DNA of 6,724 nucleotides from Pedobacter sp. UBA1654 (GTDB taxonomy: Bacteria; Bacteroidota; Bacteroidia; Sphingobacteriales; Sphingobacteriaceae), in NCBI GenBank assembly GCA_002320935.1, contig DCLG01000011.1, positions 3,759 through 10,482 on the forward strand, written 5' to 3'. The position numbers and the translations under genes are program-made. Of this stretch, positions 1 through 6,190 are shown one piece after another; positions within the stretch are counted from its first letter, which is position 1; each line of letters opens with the position of its first letter. Under the pieces are notes generated by a model that did no database searches, was not told the origin of the DNA, and saw only the letters and a list, made by a program, of their open reading frames with translations.

Positions 1-233
1 CTGATGCCTACAGGCTTATTAAATGCAATTAGAACAGAGTTTTCTACTGCTTTAGGTTCAATGGTCTGACCATTTACCGTTACAACATCTCCAAAAATAA
101 CCTTATCGCCTACTTTGGCCTTTTTGCCATTGATATACACATTTCCCTGCTCTATATACCGGTCAGCAGCTCTTCTTGAGCATAAACCACTCTCACTAAT
201 GTATTTGTTTAATCTTGTAGACGAATCGGACAT
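1..233 (-). CDS. rluF: 23S rRNA pseudouridine(2604) synthase RluF, N-terminal part (cut by window edge)
   Basis: RluF converts a uridine of the large-subunit rRNA (U2604 in E. coli numbering) to pseudouridine in the cytoplasm. Only the first 77 codons are present: the frame opens at the ATG complementary to 231-233 and runs off the left edge with no stop. Residues about 7-60 form an S4 RNA-binding domain, with [20 protein letters not shown] at residues 7-26 followed by [11 protein letters not shown]. This stretch is very close to what I recall of E. coli RluF, including [14 protein letters not shown] and EQGNV. The NKPVG motif at residues 72-76 is the start of the RsuA/RluB/E/F catalytic domain; the catalytic Asp (GRLD motif) would lie outside the window. 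The gene lies 82 nt downstream of the M23 lipoprotein gene on the same strand, with a hairpin and a possible promoter between them, so it is probably transcribed at least partly on its own. The alternative is another RsuA-family paralog, but the N-terminus fits RluF best. Confidence 0.9.
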   Translation of the reverse strand, partial: MSDSSTRLNKYISESGLCSRRAADRYIEQGNVYINGKKAKVGDKVIFGDVVTVNGQTIEPKAVENSVLIAFNKPVGI

Positions 234-258
234 GTGTTAATAATTTTATTACGAACTG

Positions 259-296
259 CAAAGGAATAGATTTATACCCATATAAACTATCAAAAA
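259..296 (-). promoter_or_regulatory. possible Bacteroidota-type promoter for rluF
   Basis: On the minus strand TTTTTG (296-291) is followed after 24 nt by TTCCTTTG (266-259). This resembles the Bacteroidota -33 TTTG and -7 TAnnTTTG elements, with one mismatch in the -7 box and a spacer a few bases longer than usual. Transcription would start about 250-255, giving a leader of roughly 20 nt before the rluF ATG. The -33 element overlaps the T-tract of the upstream gene's putative terminator. The call rests on eye-matching only. Confidence 0.25.
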
Positions 297-317
297 GTGA
301 TAATGGCACAATCACTT
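291..317 (-). terminator. putative weak intrinsic terminator after the M23 lipoprotein gene
   Basis: A perfect 7-bp inverted repeat, AAGTGAT (295-301) and ATCACTT (311-317), encloses a 9-nt loop. It overlaps the stop codon (complement of 316-318) of the M23 lipoprotein gene. Read on the minus strand the second arm runs into TTTTTG, the expected U-tract. The stem is short and A/T-rich, so termination may be partial, letting some transcription read into rluF. Confidence 0.45.
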
Positions 318-1650
318 AGCGGTTTGTTGAAGATCTTACCCAGCCTGTTTCGGCATCTCCATCTTTAACCAGCAGGAAACTATCGAATTGCCCGAGCATA
401 TTCACCGTACTACCCGAATCTAATGTTTTCTTGATCGGCGCATCAGTGAGGGGCTCGTCATACAATGCAAGTTGCTCCGGCTGTAGCTTGATGCTGCGAA
501 TGCTTGTTTTTACCGGATTAACGGCCTTGCCGGATATGTAACCACTTGTGCCGTCCGGTAATTTCGCCTTGTACCAGGAATCGGCTGCGGCTTCAACCAG
601 CATCACTGTGCTTGGGCTGATGGTTCTCAGGGAAAGCCCTTTGCTGTCGGGGCGATCCCGAAGCTCAGTTTTTGTATTACTCCTTACCGTTGCATTGATA
701 TTGGAGGTAGCGACGGCTACTGGCTTTGGTGCTGCCACATCAGGATTTACGAAGGGCAGTGGGTCTATGGCACCAGCACCTGTGTAAATGCCGAAGTGCA
801 GGTGCGGAGGGGTGGTGCGGGCATTTCCAGTATTACCCATCAATCCCAGGGTATCGCCTGTTTTTACTTCCTGCCCCTGCACAGCCAGCTGCTTATCCAG
901 GTGGGCATAATAAAGCGTGTAGTTTTTGTCATTGGGTCGCATGAAGACCACTAAGCCCCCGAGGTTATTTTCACCTACACGGGTCACCACACCATCTGCA
1001 CTCGCCACCACAGGTGTATGTTTTGGGCCAAAGATGTCGATACCTTCATGTCTGCGGGTATTTGCATCCCTGCCAACACCAAACAGGCTCTCTATTCTTT
1101 TCCTTCCGGTCGTTTTAACCGGAAAAGCCAGGGATGGGCCAGTAACAATCTCAAGCGTATAGGAACCACTTTTCAGAAGCTCTGGTTGCAGGCGCAGCAG
1201 GTATTCTGCATTATCATCAACATCTACCGTAATGCTTGCATTTAGCGTGTCTGCAGAAGCAATCAGCTTCGGGGTATTGCCTTCCCGGTAGGTCCACAGG
1301 TCCATGTACACCATGAAATCCGCTGCGGGCGTTTTTGTCAGGCGTATGTTCAACTGCTGACCGCGGATTACATCAAAGCGGAAAGCAGTGGCAGCAACAC
1401 GCTCTGCGGGAAAATAGCCCTCTTCTTTATAAGGTATCTTGATTTGCAATGGCTTCGCTACACTTTCCTGTCCCGCATCAATCCAGGCTTTACCCATTGC
1501 GGTTTTATCCAGACCTGCTGTGGTCAGCTTACGCTGGTACAACTCATAGGGGCTGGCTGTTTTAAACAAATTTACCGGTCCTGTTTTGCAGGCACTTAGG
1601 ATAAGCACCAGCAGTATACCGGATAGTAGCGTAATATTTATTGGTTTCAT
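316..1650 (-). CDS. M23 family (LytM-type) metallopeptidase lipoprotein with C-terminal SH3-like domains
   Basis: A 444-residue zinc endopeptidase predicted to cut peptide cross-links of peptidoglycan in the periplasm. The N-terminus is a lipoprotein signal with a hydrophobic stretch at residues 7-18 and lipobox LSAC, acylated Cys21. Residues after the Cys (KTGPVN) lack the acidic surface-export signal of Bacteroidota lipoproteins, so a periplasm-facing anchor is likely. Residues about 75-170 look like a beta-sandwich of the PPC (pre-peptidase C-terminal) kind. The M23 domain (about 185-305) keeps every key residue: HEGID gives His201 and Asp205, YYAHLD gives His250, and HLHFG gives His283 and His285; by homology with LytM, His201, Asp205 and His285 bind zinc. 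Two SH3-like segments follow: about 318-380 (WYKAKLPDGTSGYIS) and a more divergent one at 386-443 ending in GWVRS, probably wall binding. The gene is divergent from the amidohydrolase and followed by rluF. No clear Shine-Dalgarno precedes the ATG, as is usual in this phylum. It appears intact and active; the natural substrate is unknown. Confidence 0.9.
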   Translation of the reverse strand: MKPINITLLSGILLVLILSACKTGPVNLFKTASPYELYQRKLTTAGLDKTAMGKAWIDAGQESVAKPLQIKIPYKEEGYFPAERVAATAFRFDVIRGQQLNIRLTKTPAADFMVYMDLWTYREGNTPKLIASADTLNASITVDVDDNAEYLLRLQPELLKSGSYTLEIVTGPSLAFPVKTTGRKRIESLFGVGRDANTRRHEGIDIFGPKHTPVVASADGVVTRVGENNLGGLVVFMRPNDKNYTLYYAHLDKQLAVQGQEVKTGDTLGLMGNTGNARTTPPHLHFGIYTGAGAIDPLPFVNPDVAAPKPVAVATSNINATVRSNTKTELRDRPDSKGLSLRTISPSTVMLVEAAADSWYKAKLPDGTSGYISGKAVNPVKTSIRSIKLQPEQLALYDEPLTDAPIKKTLDSGSTVNMLGQFDSFLLVKDGDAETGWVRSSTNR

Positions 1651-1677
1651 GCTGTGGTGTTTACTTTAATACGGTTC

Positions 1678-1687
1678 TTTAGCTAAA
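1678..1687. other. 10-bp palindrome in the divergent intergenic region
   Basis: TTTAGCTAAA is a perfect palindrome midway between the divergent M23 lipoprotein and amidohydrolase genes. It could be an operator half-site pair, but it is short and A/T-rich, so chance is a reasonable explanation. The remainder of 1651-1732 shows no RNA gene or convincing hairpin. Confidence 0.15.
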
Positions 1688-1723
1688 AAGTTTTGAGTTT
1701 CCTTTTTTAAAGGCTGATGCGAA

Positions 1724-1755
1724 TTTGGTTCAATGCCTCATATACGCGTACTTTG
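1724..1755 (+). promoter_or_regulatory. possible Bacteroidota-type promoter of the plus-strand operon
   Basis: TTTG at 1724-1727 and TACTTTG at 1749-1755 resemble the -33 and -7 elements of Bacteroidota housekeeping promoters (TTTG, about 20 nt, TAnnTTTG), with 21 nt between TTTG and TA. The -7 box is one base shorter than consensus. Transcription would begin at about 1759-1762, almost exactly at the ATG at 1760, giving a leaderless or nearly leaderless mRNA. If real, it excludes the upstream ATG at 1733 as the start. Confidence 0.35.
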
Positions 1756-1759
1756 CCCC

Positions 1760-2932
1760 ATGCTAACATACCTATCAGCATCAACCATATACCCTGTATC
1801 AAAACCACCTGTTAAAAATGGCATCATTGCGATTGATGAGCAGGGCTATGTGCGGGGACTATATAATCCACAGGAAGCACAGGACCTGAACATTCAGGTT
1901 ACTGCGCATTACCAGGGGGTTCTGGTGCCGGGATTTGTGAACACCCATTGCCATCTTGAACTTTCGCATCTTCAGGGGAAAATTCCACAGCAAACCGGCC
2001 TTTTCAGATTCGTATCAGCGGTCATGAAAAATCGCGAAGCCTTAGCAGAAGACATTGTACAGGCAATGGCAACTGCCGATGAGGAGATGTATAAAAATGG
2101 GATTGTTGCTGTCGGGGATATATCCAACCAGACAATATCGGCGAGCATTAAGCTTCAAAGTAAGATCTACTACCATACCTTTGTGGAGGTGCTGGGCTTT
2201 AATCCAGAGCAGGCTTCAGCAATCATGAGCAAGGCCCGGGCGGTCAAAGATAGTTTTGCACCCTTGAAAGCCTCCATTGTGCCCCATGCCCCTTATTCCG
2301 TTTCAGATCCGCTATTTGTTGAAATCGCAGTTCAGGGAAAGGAAGAAGACAATCTGCTTAGTATGCACAACCAGGAAACGCCCGCGGAAGATGAATTCTT
2401 CAGATCGAAAAAAGGCGCATTCCTGGAGCTATTCAAAATGCTTGCGGTAGACCTGGGATTTTTCCAGCCTACAGGCAAATCATCTTTACAAAGTACCCTG
2501 CCAAAGCTGCCCACAACAAAAACGTTGTTGGTTCATAATACCCAGACTGCCCAGGAGGATGTGGAATTTGCAAAAGCAAAACACCCTGATTTATACTGGT
2601 GTCTTTGTCCCAATGCCAATCTTTATATCGAAAGTACCCTGCCGGATGTAGACATGCTGCATACCGGAGGCGTACAGCTAACGTTGGGAACCGACAGCCT
2701 GGCGAGCAACCAGCAGTTAAGCATCCTCAGCGAGATGCAAACGCTGCAGCGGGATAAGGGCATGCAGTTTCAAATCATGCTACAATGGGCTACACTGAAT
2801 GGCGCCAGATTTCTGGGCATTGAAGCTATATATGGAAGCTTTGATATTGGAAAAAGACCGGGTGTAGTGCTGTTGGAAGCATTGGAGGATGAAGTTATAA
2901 GCCCCTCGACACGTATCACCAGATTATTTTAG
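1760..2932 (+). CDS. amidohydrolase family protein (cytosine deaminase / chlorohydrolase-type, possibly aminofutalosine deaminase-like)
   Basis: A 390-residue metal-dependent hydrolase of the amidohydrolase superfamily with a TIM barrel, predicted to be cytoplasmic. Visible active-site residues, numbered from 1760, are the HxH pair His63 and His65 in NTHCHLE, His176 in VPHAPYS, the HxxE motif His203 and Glu206 in SMHNQE, His259 in LVHNT, and the metal-binding Asp312 in LGTDSLASN. CPNANLYI, which precedes the Asp motif, is typical of the TRZ/ATZ, S-adenosylhomocysteine deaminase and aminofutalosine deaminase branch. It therefore probably deaminates a purine-like or other heterocyclic amine, but the substrate cannot be read from the sequence. 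An ATG at 1733 would add nine residues (MPHIRVLCP). I prefer 1760 because the family normally begins close to the YLSA..IYPV strand and because a promoter-like sequence lies in the extension. The next gene starts 4 nt after the stop, which points to co-transcription. Confidence 0.85.
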   Translation: MLTYLSASTIYPVSKPPVKNGIIAIDEQGYVRGLYNPQEAQDLNIQVTAHYQGVLVPGFVNTHCHLELSHLQGKIPQQTGLFRFVSAVMKNREALAEDIVQAMATADEEMYKNGIVAVGDISNQTISASIKLQSKIYYHTFVEVLGFNPEQASAIMSKARAVKDSFAPLKASIVPHAPYSVSDPLFVEIAVQGKEEDNLLSMHNQETPAEDEFFRSKKGAFLELFKMLAVDLGFFQPTGKSSLQSTLPKLPTTKTLLVHNTQTAQEDVEFAKAKHPDLYWCLCPNANLYIESTLPDVDMLHTGGVQLTLGTDSLASNQQLSILSEMQTLQRDKGMQFQIMLQWATLNGARFLGIEAIYGSFDIGKRPGVVLLEALEDEVISPSTRITRLF

Positions 2933-2936
2933 GCGC

Positions 2937-3884
2937 ATGCAAAATAGAATTACGCAACTTTTTGGTATCAAATATCCCATCATTCAGGCTGGTATGGTCT
3001 GGTGCAGTGGCTGGAAACTCGCTGCTGCAGTTTCGAATGCCGGCGGATTGGGTATCATAGGCGCCGGTTCTATGTATCCGGAAGTCTTCCGTGAGCATGT
3101 TCGAAAATGCATGGCAAATACCAGTCGGCCCTTCGCGGTAAATGTACCCTTGCTGTACCCGAACGTTAAAGAGATCTTCGATATTATTGTAGAAACAGGT
3201 GTGAAGATTGTATTTACATCAGCCGGAAACCCGGGTACCTGGACCAGTTTTTTAAAGGAACGGGGTATTGTAGTGGTGCATGTTATTGCGAATACAAAAT
3301 TTGCATTGAAGGCACAGGCAGCCGGTGTAGATGCCATTGTTGCCGAGGGCTTTGAAGCTGGTGGACACAATGGTCGCGAGGAAACCACAACCCTTTGCCT
3401 GGTTCCCATGATCAGCGAAGCTGTAGATCTTCCCGTGATTGCTGCAGGAGGTATTGCCAGCGGTAAGGCCATGCTTGCTGCTTTTGCGCTTGGTGCAGAA
3501 GGGGTACAGGTGGGTTCTGCTTTCGCCGTTGCGGAAGAATCATCGGCACACCCGAACTTCAAAAACCGCATTACGACCGCTATGGAAGGTGACACCGCAT
3601 TGCGGATGAAACAGCTTGTGCCGGTAAGATTGCTGAAAAATGCTTTTGCAGATGCCATTGCAGCGGCAGAAGCTGAGGGTGCCGGTCCTGAACGGCTGCT
3701 AGAAATGCTGGGCAGGGCACGGGCTAAAGCCGGTATGTTCGAGGGCGACCTGGAAGAGGGTGAACTGGAAATCGGACAAATAGCAGCCATGATCCGGGAA
3801 ATAAAACCTGCTGCAGAAATCCTGCATCAGATCTGGAGCGAATTTCTAAAGGAAAAAGAACGATTGATCAACATAGAGGAATAA
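2937..3884 (+). CDS. nitronate monooxygenase / FabK-like FMN-dependent oxidoreductase
   Basis: A 315-residue FMN-binding TIM-barrel protein of the 2-nitropropane dioxygenase family. Members either oxidise nitronates (nitronate monooxygenase) or reduce enoyl-ACP in fatty acid synthesis (FabK). Visible motifs are YPIIQAGM at 13-20, GGLGIIGAG at 36-44, AEGFEAGGHNG at 136-146 with the candidate catalytic His144, the phosphate-binding AAGGIASGKAM at 169-179, and GVQVGSAF at 189-196. The C-terminal EGDLEEGELEIGQIAAMI (269-286) resembles the FabK tail, and AEG.EAGGH also fits FabK. Since Bacteroidota generally carry FabI, a role as main enoyl reductase is not certain, so no gene symbol is given. The length matches the family and the gene looks intact. 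It starts 4 nt after the amidohydrolase stop; there is no obvious Shine-Dalgarno, and translational coupling is likely. A 71-nt gap separates it from the acylphosphatase gene. Confidence 0.87.
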   Translation: MQNRITQLFGIKYPIIQAGMVWCSGWKLAAAVSNAGGLGIIGAGSMYPEVFREHVRKCMANTSRPFAVNVPLLYPNVKEIFDIIVETGVKIVFTSAGNPGTWTSFLKERGIVVVHVIANTKFALKAQAAGVDAIVAEGFEAGGHNGREETTTLCLVPMISEAVDLPVIAAGGIASGKAMLAAFALGAEGVQVGSAFAVAEESSAHPNFKNRITTAMEGDTALRMKQLVPVRLLKNAFADAIAAAEAEGAGPERLLEMLGRARAKAGMFEGDLEEGELEIGQIAAMIREIKPAAEILHQIWSEFLKEKERLINIEE

Positions 3885-3955
3885 TGACACAACCATCATG
3901 AATATTCAAGCGAACAATAAGGTGAAGATCGTTCATGAGGAGAAAATATCAACCA

Positions 3956-4231
3956 ATGAAAAAACATATAGACATAAGGATAACAGGTAAAGTACAAGGC
4001 GTTTCTTTCCGTGCAACAACCAAGTATGTGGCGGACCAGATGGGTGTTCGGGGTTTTGTGCGCAATGAAAAAGATGGTTCATTGTTCATTGCAGCAGAAG
4101 CTGATGATGTTTCGCTTGAGATTTTTCTGGAATGGTGCCATGAAGGCTCGGACCGTTCCAGAGTGGAAGCGGTGCAGGTTACTCCAGGTGAAATGAAAGG
4201 CTACCAGAATTTCGAAATTGTAAAGAAATAA
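3956..4231 (+). CDS. acyP: acylphosphatase
   Basis: A 91-residue cytoplasmic enzyme that hydrolyses the carboxyl-phosphate bond of acyl phosphates such as acetyl phosphate or 1,3-bisphosphoglycerate. The signature GKVQGVSFR at residues 11-19 holds the phosphate-binding loop and catalytic Arg19. The second signature GVRGFVRNEKDGS at 30-42 holds the catalytic Asn37. The length is typical for the family. An in-frame ATG at 3935 would add seven residues (MRRKYQP). The start at 3956 is preferred because acylphosphatases usually begin a few residues before the first beta strand (here KKHIDIRITG). A GAGGAG at 3937-3942 is purine-rich but 13 nt from this ATG, too far for a good ribosome-binding site. 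The stop is one base from the next gene's ATG (TAAGATG), so the flippase-like gene is probably translationally coupled to this one. Confidence 0.93.
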   Translation: MKKHIDIRITGKVQGVSFRATTKYVADQMGVRGFVRNEKDGSLFIAAEADDVSLEIFLEWCHEGSDRSRVEAVQVTPGEMKGYQNFEIVKK

Positions 4232-4232
4232 G

Positions 4233-5738
4233 ATGTCTGTTATTAAAAAATTCCTTGGAGACACGGCCATTTATGGGTTCAGCACCATCATCTCCAGGCT
4301 CTTAAATTTTATTTTAACACCAATATTCATCAGGGTTTTTGCACCTGCCGTATATGGTATTTTTACCAAAATGTATAGCTACGTTTCAATTGTCAATGCG
4401 GTACTCGCATTTGGTATGGAAACCACTTATTTCAGGTATCTGAATAAACATGAGGACCGGAAGCAGGAAGTATACAACAATGCTTTTCTTACGATTCTTA
4501 TTCTTGCCAGTTTATTCCTGATAACTGGGTTATTTTGGGCGGAAAATATTGCGATTATGATGCTGAACGCCGACATCAGCGAACTTAAGGATCAAACCAG
4601 GTATGTGCAATATTGCGTGTGGCTTGCCTTTTTGGATGCGCTTGCCGTAATTCCCTTCTCCAGGCTGCGGGCCGAAGGCAGACCTATCAAATACAGCGTC
4701 ATCAAATTTGTGAACATCGGGATCTTCATTTCCGTGAACATGCTGTTCCTGTATGTTATTCCTGCCATGATTTCGAACGACTGGGCTGCTGCGGGATGGC
4801 TGCAATCCTGGTACAGGCCGCATTGGGTAGGTTATGTGTTCATCGCCAACCTGGCTGCAAGTACTGCGGCGCTATTGCTGCTGCTACCAGAAATTCTGAA
4901 GGTTCAATTCAGCATGAATGGCGAGATGTTGAAAAAGATGTTTTCTTACAGCTGGCCGATCCTGGTCGCCAATCTTTCATTCATCATAAATGAAAACCTG
5001 GATAAAATCATGCTGAGCCATTATCTGCCGGAAAGCATTGCAGACCGGGACACGGGGATCTATGGGGCGGTGGCAAAAATTGCGGTGTTCCTGAGTATCT
5101 TCATTCAGGCTTTCCGTCTGGGTGCCGAACCCTTCTTTTTCAGTCATGCCAAGCAGGCCAATGCCAGACAGACCTACGCCATTATCCTTCAGTATTTCGT
5201 CATTGCGCTCACGCTGATCTTTATAGGTCTGGTTGCTAATATTGAAATTCTAAAATACTTTATTAAAGGAAAGAATGCAGAAGAACAGCTGCAATATTGG
5301 TCCGGACTTCCCGCCGTACCCCTGCTGCTTTTCGGTTACATGTGCCTGGGTATCTACATGAATCTTTCCATCTGGTATCGCCTTTCAGACCAGACCCGGT
5401 ACGGGCTTTACATCTCTGCAGCGGGCGCAATACTCACCATTGCACTTAACATCGTGCTGATTCCAAGGTTCAGCTTTATGGGGTCTGCCTTTGTCTCCAT
5501 GCTTGCATATGCCAGCATGATGGCTCTTTCTTATATTTTAGGTCAGAAACACTATCCCATTCCTTATCAATTAAAAAGAATTCTTGCTTACCTGATTGTA
5601 TCCTGCATCTTTGTGGTCCTGTCCTTTTATGTCTTCAACAGAAACATATACGTGGGCAATGGGCTGCTGCTGCTCTTTCTGGCCGGTATAATCTACTTTG
5701 AAAAGGATCAGCTCAAATATATATTATCTAAAAAATAA
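4233..5738 (+). CDS. oligosaccharide flippase family / polysaccharide biosynthesis membrane protein (Wzx-like)
   Basis: A 501-residue inner-membrane protein of the MOP (MATE/Wzx/MVF) transporter superfamily, expected to flip a lipid-linked oligosaccharide or related glycolipid to the periplasmic face. About 14 hydrophobic segments are visible, roughly at residues 11-33, 38-60, 85-108, 125-145, 155-178, 198-219, 236-256, 275-297, 315-337, 358-380, 391-411, 416-437, 449-468 and 474-490. The N-terminal pattern of a short amphipathic start, [18 protein letters not shown], then FAPAVYGIF is typical of polysaccharide flippases, as is [12 protein letters not shown] at the start of the second half (254-265). 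There is no glycosyltransferase or polymerase beside it, unlike classical O-antigen or capsule loci. It sits 1 nt after acylphosphatase and 17 nt before dut, so it looks like a conserved orphan flippase in a housekeeping operon. Its cargo is unknown. Confidence 0.87.
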   Translation: MSVIKKFLGDTAIYGFSTIISRLLNFILTPIFIRVFAPAVYGIFTKMYSYVSIVNAVLAFGMETTYFRYLNKHEDRKQEVYNNAFLTILILASLFLITGLFWAENIAIMMLNADISELKDQTRYVQYCVWLAFLDALAVIPFSRLRAEGRPIKYSVIKFVNIGIFISVNMLFLYVIPAMISNDWAAAGWLQSWYRPHWVGYVFIANLAASTAALLLLLPEILKVQFSMNGEMLKKMFSYSWPILVANLSFIINENLDKIMLSHYLPESIADRDTGIYGAVAKIAVFLSIFIQAFRLGAEPFFFSHAKQANARQTYAIILQYFVIALTLIFIGLVANIEILKYFIKGKNAEEQLQYWSGLPAVPLLLFGYMCLGIYMNLSIWYRLSDQTRYGLYISAAGAILTIALNIVLIPRFSFMGSAFVSMLAYASMMALSYILGQKHYPIPYQLKRILAYLIVSCIFVVLSFYVFNRNIYVGNGLLLLFLAGIIYFEKDQLKYILSKK

Positions 5739-5755
5739 CCCGCAAATTTACCAGA

Positions 5756-6187
5756 ATGAAGATTAACATCATCAACAAATCAGGCCATGACTTGCCTAAG
5801 TACGAAACTGCACACGCTGCCGGAATGGATCTTCGCGCACATACCGATACACAGATCGTAATCAAGCCAATGCAGCGTATCCTGGTACCTACTGGTTTGC
5901 ATATTGAGTTGCCAGTTGGTTTTGAGGCGCAGATCCGTCCAAGAAGTGGACTGGCATATAAACATGGCATCAGCATTGTGAACGCTCCAGGAACCATCGA
6001 TGCGGACTACCGCGGAGAAATCAAGGTACTGCTGATTAATCTTTCTGACACCGATTTCGTCATAAATGATGCAGACCGCATTGCACAAATGGTAATTGCT
6101 AAACACGAAACCATAAGCTGGGAGCCTGTTGAGCAGTTAAATGTAACTGCCAGAGGCGAAGGTGGATACGGTCACACCGGAAAATAA
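5756..6187 (+). CDS. dut: dUTP diphosphatase (dUTPase)
   Basis: A 143-residue trimeric-type dUTPase that converts dUTP to dUMP and pyrophosphate, keeping uracil out of DNA and supplying dUMP for thymidylate synthesis. All five family motifs are visible in order: I AAGMDLRA (21-28), II RPRSGLA (61-67), [13 protein letters not shown] (79-88) with the catalytic Asp82 and the uracil-contacting Tyr85, [10 protein letters not shown] (107-114) and [11 protein letters not shown] (133-142). In motif V the usual Phe that stacks on uracil is Tyr and the usual Ser is His; both keep the ring or polar character, so activity is expected. The length is normal for bacterial Dut. The start follows the flippase stop by 17 nt and the sequence [10 protein letters not shown] is a typical first strand. 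The stop is 3 nt before the next gene, indicating an operon. Confidence 0.97.
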   Translation: MKINIINKSGHDLPKYETAHAAGMDLRAHTDTQIVIKPMQRILVPTGLHIELPVGFEAQIRPRSGLAYKHGISIVNAPGTIDADYRGEIKVLLINLSDTDFVINDADRIAQMVIAKHETISWEPVEQLNVTARGEGGYGHTGK

Positions 6188-6190
6188 TAG

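Noticed and set aside
548..1245. Four plus-strand open frames of 72-79 codons
   Set aside because: They are antisense to the M23 lipoprotein gene, including its catalytic region, and overlap each other in different frames without any recognisable protein.
2984..3790. 268-codon open frame on the minus strand
   Set aside because: It lies wholly antisense to the FabK/NMO-like gene, whose motifs are clear. Its translation is Ala/Ser/Pro-rich with no recognisable domain, as expected from reading an Ala/Gly-rich gene backwards.
3885..3955. Possible regulatory hairpin (CATGAA at 3897-3902 with TTCATG at 3932-3937)
   Set aside because: The arms are only 6 bp with a 29-nt loop, there is no T-tract, and a competing GAAC/GTTC pairing exists; nothing supports a terminator or riboswitch.
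4530..4993. Open frames on both strands within the flippase gene (97 and 126 codons)
   Set aside because: The flippase frame has continuous membrane segments through this interval; the alternatives are out-of-frame shadows with Cys/His/Arg-rich, domain-free translations.
5728..6106. Minus-strand open frames of 89 and 108 codons over dut
   Set aside because: They are antisense to dut, which shows all five family motifs; their translations show no domain and no start context.
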